Below, piece by piece: positions 6,500 to 12,142 of a stretch of 12,256 nucleotides of DNA. Each line of letters begins with the position of its first letter. Position 1 is the first letter of the stretch. This DNA is from Acidimicrobiaceae bacterium (GTDB lineage Bacteria; Actinomycetota; Acidimicrobiia; Acidimicrobiales; Acidimicrobiaceae). Location: assembly GCA_013044415.1 (NCBI GenBank), contig JABEUO010000058.1, positions 1-12,256 of the forward strand, given 5' to 3'. The notes under the pieces are model-generated. The model did no database searches. It had not been told where the DNA came from and worked only from the letters and a program-made list of their open reading frames with translations. A program made the translations under genes and the position numbers.

Positions 6500-7312
6500 C
6501 TACAGTTGGCTTGGTCCGCAGTCGTCCGTTGACCCTGGTGCTGGTTGCGCCGGGCAGATCGGCGAATAGCAGCAGTGACCGCATAGTCTGGAAACCCTCG
6601 GCCTGAAGTTGTCGTTCTCGCAGGCATGAACTACCGCCTTCCAGATTGCTTGGGTTTGGCTCTGGGTAGCCCTAAGTGTTTGCGGTGTCGGCCTAGAGAT
6701 GATCGCCATCGACTCTTTTAGATAGATCAGCTGTACCGAAGCAGGACTTACGCCTAATACCTTTTCGCAAAGCAGTGCGTAGAACTGGACGCCACCTAGT
6801 TTGTCTTTTTCTTGCATGGTCCCCGGAACTCGACCCGTTTTGTAGTCAGTTACGGTGATCGTGCCGTCGTCGTTGAGATCGAGCCGATCGATAATTCCAC
6901 GCAGTATGAGTCCGTTAGATTCGAACTCCAAAAGGAGTTCTGTCGCTATGGCGGTAATCGAATTCGGGTCCTCCACCACGAAGTCTTTATCGACCATATC
7001 CCATGTGGATTGGCGGAATTCCTCGATCTTTGCTTCGTCGGACCACTCTTTGAGTGAGCAGAGCTCCCCTTGGGCTAGCGACTTTTCCCAGACTTCGTCG
7101 AAGATCTCCTTAGCCGTCTCCCTGTCCCTATACCCCTTTTTGACTTCAAAGTAGAGGCGGTCGAGTGTCCTGTGGGCGATGGTTCCCCGAAGTGCCCACA
7201 GGTTTACGGGTTGAGGTACCTTGTCGATGACGGACAGCTTGAATGAGTACCCGCACTCCCGGAAGGTATTTACTTTCGAAGGTGATAGTGAACTTGGTAA
7301 CTTTAGAGCCAT
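6500..7312 (-). CDS. RecB-like PD-(D/E)XK nuclease with 4Fe-4S cysteines
   Basis: This 270-residue protein resembles the nuclease domain of RecB, AddB and Cas4. SPSKVNTFRECGYSFKL (10-26) and RGTIAHRTLDRLY (42-54, His47) open the domain. The catalytic motifs are GIIDRLD (139-145, Asp142) and VTDYKTG (154-160, Asp156 and Lys158). VQFYAL (175-180) is the usual QxxxY-type motif. Four cysteines match the AddB/Cas4 iron-sulphur arrangement: Cys20 near the N-terminus and C244-GH-C247-CYSPI-C253 near the end. It is a stand-alone nuclease without helicase domain, similar in size to the actinobacterial RecB-family exonuclease-like proteins. No cas genes or CRISPR array is nearby, so a Cas4 role is not supported. 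First gene of the operon with PAP2 and Nudix; a DNA repair role is an inference. Confidence 0.9.
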   Translation of the reverse strand: MALKLPSSLSPSKVNTFRECGYSFKLSVIDKVPQPVNLWALRGTIAHRTLDRLYFEVKKGYRDRETAKEIFDEVWEKSLAQGELCSLKEWSDEAKIEEFRQSTWDMVDKDFVVEDPNSITAIATELLLEFESNGLILRGIIDRLDLNDDGTITVTDYKTGRVPGTMQEKDKLGGVQFYALLCEKVLGVSPASVQLIYLKESMAIISRPTPQTLRATQSQTQAIWKAVVHACENDNFRPRVSRLCGHCCYSPICPAQPAPGSTDDCGPSQL

Positions 7313-7327
7313 CTTAATATTCCATGA

Positions 7328-7346
7328 TAGGTCGCCGAGGGACCTA
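7328..7346. promoter_or_regulatory. Inverted repeat upstream of the nuclease start
   Basis: TAGGTC (7328-7333), a 7-nt loop and GACCTA (7341-7346) form a perfect 6-bp inverted repeat. It lies 15-34 nt upstream of the nuclease ATG on the minus strand, so it would be a leader hairpin or an operator for the nuclease-PAP2-Nudix operon. It does not resemble an actinobacterial LexA box. Confidence 0.35.
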
Positions 7347-7419
7347 CTCGTGGCGTATTCGGCGATGCGGGGCTAAACATCACCGGACAGTTTTCCATCC
7401 CGTTCGGTCGGACTTCGCG

Positions 7420-8274
7420 CTATTCAGCTAGCTCGAGGTTGACCTTAACATGTTCCGCGAAAACCGCAGGCAAACACATCGGACCGAAGTGATCTACATC
7501 GGCTACCTCTTCAAAGCTTCCACAGGGCAACAGCGAAGCGATGTTTTTGTAGTAGGAAGCACTGAAGGTATCCGAGTTTGAACCCCGGGAGATAATCGTT
7601 GGAACTTTGACCCCCTCCAGTCTGGAGTATATTTTGGTGCTCGCCATGGCGCTGTAAATCGCAGCTTCGTCCTCCCTTGCACAACACAGAGTCACCTCGC
7701 CAGAGGGCAGTTCCTTCAGACAGTGCTCTACGTAGGACCTTTGCGACAAAGCGCTGAAATGCATCATCGGGGCCTTGGTGGTGAAGTTTTGGAATGCTTC
7801 ATGTCTAGAGCCAAAGACCTCGCGCCTTTTCAACGTAAAGTCCGCTAACGGGTTGCTCACATAAGGTGTATCTTCCATCTCCTGTGGCACGATGATCGGC
7901 TCGTAGAGGTATAGGGAACTTACAAGACCGGGCTCCTTTAGGGCTGCGAGCAGCAGCGCCATGCCGCCACATGAGTGTCCAAATCCGTAGATCGGGGTGC
8001 CAGCTGGGTACCGGTTGCGAATCGCCTGCAAAGCGGTAAGGGCGTCGTCACCGAAGTTGGCCCAATTGTATCCGCCGGAGGCAGATCTTTCAGAGTCGCC
8101 CTGGAACCTAAGGTCAACCCCGAAAATGGTGAATGAGTCAGAGAGGAGGTTGGCGAGCTCCTGATAAACCAAAGCTCCAAAGCCGGTGGCGTGCACTAGC
8201 AACAATGGGTTTCCGATCCCGCCCATTTCGTGAAGGGCTATTTTTGTTCCGTCGGCACTTGTCAAGTATTGCAT
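7420..8274 (-). CDS. Alpha/beta hydrolase
   Basis: This 284-residue protein (numbered from ATG 8274) has the hydrolase fold. HATGF (28-32) forms the oxyanion region. GFGHSCGG (97-104) is the nucleophile elbow with Ser101. VPTIISRGSNSD (224-235) offers the acid, and Asp261-His262 in DVDHFGP the catalytic base. Hydrolases of this type act on esters, lactones, amides or epoxides; nothing here fixes the substrate. An upstream TTG at 8301 would add nine residues, but family members usually begin just before the YLTSADGTKIALHE-like strand, so I prefer the ATG. Neither start has a clear Shine-Dalgarno sequence. The gene is alone on the minus strand, 107 bp upstream of the nuclease operon and divergent from the DedA gene. 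Confidence 0.88.
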   Translation of the reverse strand: MQYLTSADGTKIALHEMGGIGNPLLLVHATGFGALVYQELANLLSDSFTIFGVDLRFQGDSERSASGGYNWANFGDDALTALQAIRNRYPAGTPIYGFGHSCGGMALLLAALKEPGLVSSLYLYEPIIVPQEMEDTPYVSNPLADFTLKRREVFGSRHEAFQNFTTKAPMMHFSALSQRSYVEHCLKELPSGEVTLCCAREDEAAIYSAMASTKIYSRLEGVKVPTIISRGSNSDTFSASYYKNIASLLPCGSFEEVADVDHFGPMCLPAVFAEHVKVNLELAE

Positions 8275-8472
8275 TGAATCTAAAGTACAGGCGAAATGCA
8301 ATTTAGCCGGAGCGGTAGGCCAACCTTTTACATCTTCAAGGGCCCGTTTTTACCGTCTAAGGGGTCAGGTCGGATCGAGATTATTGAATGGTTGATGAAA
8401 AAGAGTCAGATTTATCGGCCGACTCGACCCCATTTGATCTCAAAGACGAGTCATTTCTAGTAGCTTGTTCTC

Positions 8473-9057
8473 GTGCAACACCTTGTTTCCAGCTATGGGC
8501 TAATTGCGGTCTTTTTACTAATGACCGCCGAGTCTGCCTGCATACCGATACCTTCAGAACTGATTATGACATTTGCAGGCGCTTTGGCGGCGACCGGCAA
8601 AATGAATTTTGTTGGAGCCGTAATCGCCGGCATCCTCGGAAACCTATTAGGCAGCTACATAGCCTGGATAGTCGGTCGAACCGGTGGTAGGGCGGCGGTA
8701 ATACGATACGGACGCTACGTCTGGTTGAAGGAAGAGGACCTACACAAATCGGAGCTTTGGTTCGAGCGCAAAGGGGATATGGCGGTATTGGTGGGAAGGC
8801 TCCTCCCGGTTATTAGGACCTTCATATCGCTCCCCGCTGGAGTGGCCGAGATGAATCCGGGCCGCTTTGGCCTCTATACCGCTGCGGGAAGCATCCCTTT
8901 CGTTTTGGCCCTGACAGCAATTGGCTACGCCCTGGGGGCAAACTTCAATACAGCTGCCAAGGTGGTCCAGGACTTTGGGTATCTAATCGGTTTGGTGGTC
9001 GTTGTGGCAGTAGTTGCGTTCTTTGTACGTAGGTCGAAGCAAGCTCATGCCAACTAG
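8473..9057 (+). CDS. DedA-family (SNARE-associated/VTT) membrane protein
   Basis: This 194-residue integral membrane protein has the DedA hallmarks. ESACIPIPSE (20-29) is the re-entrant loop with Glu20 and Glu29, and GRLLPVIRTFISLPAG (108-123) carries the essential-type arginines Arg109 and Arg115. Hydrophobic stretches are at about 8-18, 31-41, 48-66, 132-155 and 170-185. Members of the family flip undecaprenyl phosphate or phospholipids and help maintain proton motive force and envelope integrity. The GTG at 8473 is the only start before the first membrane segment; an in-frame TAG at 8461-8463 limits the frame, and I see no Shine-Dalgarno sequence. An acidic open frame starting at ATG 8388 overlaps in another frame and may be a chance reading. 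The tRNA pair lies 54 bp downstream. Confidence 0.9.
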   Translation: MQHLVSSYGLIAVFLLMTAESACIPIPSELIMTFAGALAATGKMNFVGAVIAGILGNLLGSYIAWIVGRTGGRAAVIRYGRYVWLKEEDLHKSELWFERKGDMAVLVGRLLPVIRTFISLPAGVAEMNPGRFGLYTAAGSIPFVLALTAIGYALGANFNTAAKVVQDFGYLIGLVVVVAVVAFFVRRSKQAHAN

Positions 9058-9111
9058 TTCGCACGAGGGGACGTTTTAGTAACCGGGAGCGGCTAAATTA
9101 GTCATTCGGCA

Positions 9112-9185
9112 CGGGGAGTGGCGCAGCTTGGAAGCGTACCTGCTTTGGGAGCAGGGGGCCGCGGGTTCAAATCCCGCCTCCCCGA
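9112..9185 (+). tRNA. tRNA-Pro (anticodon TGG)
   Basis: A full cloverleaf can be drawn. The acceptor stem is CGGGGAG (9112-9118) with CTCCCCG (9178-9184), and the discriminator is A9185. The anticodon stem is CCTGC/GCAGG with loop TTTGGGA, giving anticodon TGG at 9146-9148. The T arm is GCGGG-TTCAAAT-CCCGC. The 3' CCA is not encoded (CGT follows). Confidence 0.96.
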
Positions 9186-9204
9186 CGTAGCCGATCGGTT
9201 TTCT

Positions 9205-9278
<74 letters not shown>

Positions 9279-9545
9279 AGTCGCAGGGATATACGACTGG
9301 CGCTCAGGTGAGATATGGACTTCCGTCCAGCTGCGCATGTTCCGCTAATTGGCAGCTAGGCCAGCGTAATAAAGCTGCTGATTAAATGCGCATTTCTTCG
9401 CGTCCATGTCGCTTTATGGATTCCGAACGCACCAGTGGGTCAATTATTGAGGCGGGGATTAGTTTCGTGTCGAATAATGTTCGGGAATTCCCATCGAAGG
9501 CGGTGGGTGTCGGCTCGACGATATGAGGAAATGCGAGCTTCTTGG
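9279..9545. other. Intergenic region after the tRNA pair
   Basis: No gene is visible. Two small hairpins follow the tRNAs: TGGAC-TTCC-GTCCA (9316-9329) and AGCTGC (9329-9334) with GCAGCT (9352-9357). Neither has a following T-run, so termination by them is uncertain. GGGAATTCCC at 9483-9492 is a 10-bp palindrome without known meaning. Confidence 0.35.
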
Positions 9546-9560
9546 TGCCCTATGGGGTAT
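9546..9560 (-). promoter_or_regulatory. Candidate CsoR/CstR-type operator upstream of the repressor gene
   Basis: Read on the minus strand this is ATACCCCATAGGGCA. It matches the site upstream of the rhodanese gene (ATACCATATAGGGTA) at 12 of 15 positions with the same ATACC-N5-GGG spacing. CsoR-family operators typically combine ATAC-type flanks with C and G tracts. A near-consensus -10 (TAGAAT, 9577-9582) lies 17 bp downstream on the plus strand, so a bound repressor would cover the -35 region. This would give autoregulation. Confidence 0.5.
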
Positions 9561-9591
9561 CGCCCCAAAAGAGAGTTAGAATAGGTTACTA

Positions 9592-9608
9592 ATACGGGTG
9601 CTAGGTAT
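9592..9608. promoter_or_regulatory. Second, weaker operator-like inverted repeat near the repressor gene
   Basis: ATACGGGTGCTAGGTAT begins ATAC and ends GTAT, arms like those of the candidate operator at 10601-10616, but the centre differs and the C tract is missing. It lies 5 bp before the ribosome-binding site of the repressor gene. It could be a secondary binding site or chance. Confidence 0.25.
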
Positions 9609-9613
9609 ATTTT

Positions 9614-9618
9614 GGAGG
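9614..9618 (+). promoter_or_regulatory. Ribosome-binding site that sets the repressor start
   Basis: GGAGG is followed by 8 nt and then ATG 9627. A possible TTG start at 9612 overlaps this Shine-Dalgarno sequence and would have none of its own, so the ATG is the better start. Confidence 0.75.
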
Positions 9619-9626
9619 TTGGCAGT

Positions 9627-9992
9627 ATGAGTACTGACAGTGACGCTGCCGCCGATCACATCGTTGAAGGGGTTAACTTGTCCGACTCGTTGGTGGAAGC
9701 CAGCAAAGTGAACGAACACCAATCCCCATTTCATGGATCCGATCTCGAAGCGGTCCAGAAACGGCTTTCTCGGATCGAGGGGCAGATCAGGGGGATTAAG
9801 AAGATGATCACGGAAGGCAGAGACTGCAAAGACGTCGTAACGCAGTTTGCAGCCGTATCACGTGCGCTCGAACAGGCGGCATTTGGACTGGTTACTTCTC
9901 AGCTGACCTACTGTATCGAGTTTCCTCAAGAAGCGAAAGAGGCTGGTTACAGCGTTGAAGAGGTCAAGAAGCTACTTAGCAAGTTGAGGTAA
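9627..9992 (+). CDS. CsoR/FrmR-family repressor with a CstR-like Cys-Gln-Cys site
   Basis: This 121-residue all-helical repressor (numbered from ATG 9627) belongs to the CsoR/RcnR/FrmR family (DUF156). The core starts near 41, EAVQKRLSRIEGQIRGIKKM. EGRDCKDVVTQ (63-73) holds Cys67, and SQLTYCI (91-97) holds Gln92 and Cys96. The spacings of 25 and 4 residues equal those of the Cys-His-Cys copper site of CsoR, but the histidine is Gln here. That leaves two cysteines 29 apart, as in the persulfide sensor CstR, which also has the DCKDV-TQ motif. Sensing would be by di- or polysulfide cross-links between subunits, releasing DNA. An acidic N-terminal extension of about 40 residues is unusual. The gene converges with a rhodanese gene and both have a matching operator-like site upstream. 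Confidence 0.88.
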   Translation: MSTDSDAAADHIVEGVNLSDSLVEASKVNEHQSPFHGSDLEAVQKRLSRIEGQIRGIKKMITEGRDCKDVVTQFAAVSRALEQAAFGLVTSQLTYCIEFPQEAKEAGYSVEEVKKLLSKLR

Positions 9993-10094
9993 CTGCAGAC
10001 TTAGGCACTACCAACCCTTGCGGATGGTAATTCGATAGGGCGGCATATCCCTTTTCTAGGTATCGAGTTGCCAACGGAGTTCACGCACTTAGGT

Positions 10095-10156
10095 CAACCC
10101 CTTCACCCAGGGGAGTAGCCTCTCCTAAGCCGTCTGACTGGGTGATTCCGGGGTTG
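10095..10156. terminator. Long nested inverted repeat between convergent genes
   Basis: CAACCCC (10095-10101) pairs with GGGGTTG (10150-10156), and CACCCAG (10104-10110) pairs with CTGGGTG (10138-10144). Inside, AGGGGAG (10109-10115) can pair with CTCTCCT (10120-10126). It lies between the stops of the repressor and rhodanese genes and could act as a terminator in both directions. It lacks a T-run on either side, so a structured RNA is an alternative. Confidence 0.45.
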
Positions 10157-10179
10157 TTAAGTCCTGGTTTAGAAAGGGG

Positions 10180-10530
10180 CTAGGCGAGTCTTCCCCTTCC
10201 ACCGGACCCATCGGTGAGGGCCTTGCCGTGTGTTATCCAGCTCTGAAGACCACCTGATAGGTTGACGGCTTCTATCCCTTGGCCTAGAAGCATTTCGGTG
10301 ATGGAGTTTGAGCGAGCTCCGCTTCGGCATACGACGACGTACTTCTGATCCGGAGCAATTTGGTGGAACTCCTCTGCGATCCTAGATAGTGGTATGTGTT
10401 GTGCTCCTTCGATATGTCCTGCTTCGAATTCATAGAATTCCCTGACGTCGAGGAGTCGATAGCCGCGAGATAGGTGTTCTTCTACCTCGCTCGGGTGAAT
10501 AGCCGGAGTCCTTGACCAGTTGTTGAGCAT
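10180..10530 (-). CDS. Single-domain rhodanese sulfurtransferase
   Basis: This 116-residue protein (numbered from ATG 10530) is a cytoplasmic rhodanese. LLDVRE (26-31), GHIEGAQHIPL (38-48), the active-site loop CRSGARS (68-74, persulfide-carrying Cys68) and NLSGGLQSW (90-98) are all canonical. It would move sulfane sulfur from thiosulfate or persulfides to a thiol acceptor. A TTG at 10584 would add 18 residues of poor similarity. The ATG at 10530 has GAGAGG 9 nt upstream and gives the normal family length. Rhodaneses are typical members of CstR regulons, and a CstR-like gene converges with this one 187 bp away. Its promoter carries the matching operator-like site. The C-terminal tail is Gly- and Arg-rich (DGSGGRGRLA). 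Confidence 0.94.
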   Translation of the reverse strand: MLNNWSRTPAIHPSEVEEHLSRGYRLLDVREFYEFEAGHIEGAQHIPLSRIAEEFHQIAPDQKYVVVCRSGARSNSITEMLLGQGIEAVNLSGGLQSWITHGKALTDGSGGRGRLA

Positions 10531-10597
10531 CCGCAATCCTCTCTTTGATATAGAAATAGTGATAGATACGTGTCTAAAAATCAACTTATTACAGTGA

Positions 10598-10616
10598 AGT
10601 ATACCATATAGGGTAT
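10598..10616 (-). promoter_or_regulatory. Rhodanese promoter with overlapping CsoR/CstR-type operator
   Basis: On the minus strand a good -10 element TATACT occupies 10603-10598, about 68 bp before the ATG. ATACCATATAGGGTAT (10601-10616) is a 16-bp palindrome with one mismatched pair and covers this -10. I see no good -35, since the 17-bp position gives TAGGTC. A repressor bound here would block the promoter. The same ATACC-N5-GGG pattern stands upstream of the repressor gene. Confidence 0.55.
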
Positions 10617-10762
10617 TTAGGACCTACCATGTTTTTAAAGTGAGCGTCTGGATAGCCGATTAGTGACCCATGACAATCGGCATTTGCAAATGGCGATGCT
10701 CTTGGCGTTGTAAAGAGGTTGCGAGTCGCCTGTTACCGCATACGCAAAGAAGAGCCTCTCCT

Positions 10763-10810
10763 TATATGTGGGGATGAATATATGTGGGGATGAATATATG
10801 TGGGGATGAA
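10763..10810. repeat. Perfect tandem repeat, 16 bp unit, three copies
   Basis: TATATGTGGGGATGAA is repeated exactly at 10763-10778, 10779-10794 and 10795-10810. A diverged relative, ATATGGTGGGATGAAT, occurs at 11985-12000. Confidence 0.95.
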
Positions 10811-11028
10811 TGGCCCCAACCGCGGCTTCGCCCATTCGGCGCAAATTGACGGCATCATCCGTGGGAATATTTGTCCGCATAATTGGGGATGGTTTTTTTG
10901 TACCGTAGTTTTGGTTTACGTAAGATTTTGGATCTTGAGATCTAGGTAACTGAAGTTGTTGGATTTGGCGTCCCTTGAACGGGCCTGCAAATAACTCTCA
11001 GCCACGCCGGGTGGTACTCGAGACTTTG

Positions 11029-11052
11029 TTTGCATCGACGTTTGCATCGACG
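11029..11052. repeat. Perfect tandem repeat, 12 bp unit, two copies
   Basis: TTTGCATCGACG occurs at 11029-11040 and 11041-11052, followed by CTTGCATTGG, a decayed third copy. The word TTGCAT recurs downstream (for example 11111-11120 and 11185-11190). Confidence 0.85.
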
Positions 11053-11189
11053 CTTGCATTGGTTATGGTTCTACGGCATTCAAACAACTGGGGCCGTTCT
11101 GTTTCGACCTTTGCTTGCATAGCTTTCAGCATGGAAATTGCATTTCGGAGGAGCGGCTAACCATGACTGGGATTAAAAGTTGCTTTGCA

Positions 11190-11205
11190 TTGGAGACGTC
11201 TCCAA
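11190..11205. promoter_or_regulatory. Perfect 16-bp palindrome
   Basis: TTGGAGACGTCTCCAA is fully self-complementary with no spacer. Its length and symmetry suit a dimeric repressor site, but no gene starts close by on either strand, so a role is unproven. Confidence 0.4.
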
Positions 11206-11316
11206 CGTGTGTCTCATTTTAAGCCGGAGTTAAAGTCGGACGAGTTTCTGGTCCCGTGGTGTGGGTAGGCAAAATTCGATGTAGATCCAAAAATGGCGCC
11301 AAAGAAGGTAGTCTGG

Positions 11317-11344
11317 CGAAACTGCCAGAACGAAACTGCCAGAA
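11317..11344. repeat. Perfect tandem repeat, 14 bp unit, two copies
   Basis: CGAAACTGCCAGAA occurs at 11317-11330 and 11331-11344. Confidence 0.9.
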
Positions 11345-11385
11345 GAAATTCTATGGAACGGGATCGGGCGGGTCGACGCCAAAAT

Positions 11386-11445
11386 GGCATGGACCTAGGT
11401 GGCATGGACCTAGGTGACATGGACGGAAATGGCATAGACCGAAAC
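11386..11445. repeat. Tandem repeat, 15 bp unit, four copies
   Basis: GGCATGGACCTAGGT at 11386-11400 and 11401-11415 is exact. GACATGGACGGAAAT (11416-11430) and GGCATAGACCGAAAC (11431-11445) are diverged copies. Confidence 0.88.
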
Positions 11446-11717
11446 AGGCACCAAGTAGAGATTCGGCCGATGGCTCGTCGGGTGGGCGCCCCTAACGAAT
11501 CCAGGGGCAGTTCTGCTAGCCAGACGACAGGCGCTTATCTCGACGTCGCTCAGAGCGTAACTACCTCCGGCGGTCGATACCTCGAAGCCGTCGAATATCT
11601 GTAGGTCAGTAGCAAGAGAAAATCTACCGGGGCGACAGTCGAGTGGCGTGGGTAGTACGTCAGGTAGTAGGCCGTCCTGAATTAGTCGTCATTGGCCGAC
11701 GATGGCTACTACTTTGA

Positions 11718-11769
11718 AAACGGATTATGGAAACGGATTATGGAAGCGGATTATGGAAGCGCATTATGG
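11718..11769. repeat. Tandem repeat, 13 bp unit, four copies
   Basis: AAACGGATTATGG occurs at 11718-11730 and 11731-11743. AAGCGGATTATGG (11744-11756) and AAGCGCATTATGG (11757-11769) follow, differing by one and two bases. A 13-bp unit breaks any reading frame, which argues against coding. Confidence 0.95.
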
Positions 11770-12142
11770 AATAGTCGGTTTGCGCTGATCCAAAGGACCA
11801 GGTCGTCACGGGGCTTACGTTGACACCCTACCCATATCGGTATTTCAGAGTCAGGCCAAAGGCCAGTTGGTAATCACAAAAAGCTGGCAGTCTTTGCGTG
11901 AAGTCTTTTGGAAATGCCAGGGTCTCAGCCATTAACGGAAACCAACCTGAGCCACTTGGCGGTCGATGTAGCTGTGCCGGATAAATATGGTGGGATGAAT
12001 ATGTGATGGAGTCGCGAAATGGAAGGCTGCGATCCACGCTGCGGTCCCATTGGTCGTCGCCAAAAGGCTGGGTTCATCTTGCCTTGTGTGCTTTTGTCAA
12101 TGGTGTCAGGAGGTTGCGAAGTCAGTTTTGGTGGCTCTTTTG

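Larger units (their letters stand above)
10617..12142. other. 1.5-kb gene-poor, repeat-rich region
   Basis: No frame here shows a recognisable protein motif or a credible ribosome-binding site, and the open frames run through the tandem repeats. The longest, 11293-11604 (+), owes its periodic GMDLG segment to a 15-bp repeat. The region holds five tandem-repeat arrays with unrelated units and a perfect 16-bp palindrome (listed separately). It also has a 6-bp-stem hairpin GCCCCT/AGGGGC (11488-11508). I see no RNA gene. Confidence 0.5.

Noticed and set aside
6500..7312. Cas4 of a CRISPR adaptation module
   Set aside because: The Fe-S nuclease layout is shared by Cas4 and AddB-type proteins. There is no cas1, cas2 or array in the window, and the neighbours are PAP2 and Nudix genes.
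10763..10810. CRISPR-like array
   Set aside because: The 16-bp units abut directly without spacers, only three copies exist, and no cas genes are nearby. It is a simple tandem repeat.
11293..11604. Plus-strand 103-residue frame with GMDLG repeats
   Set aside because: The periodicity comes from a 15-bp tandem repeat that happens to be a multiple of three. Neighbouring repeats of 13 and 14 bp are not, and there is no ribosome-binding site or known domain.
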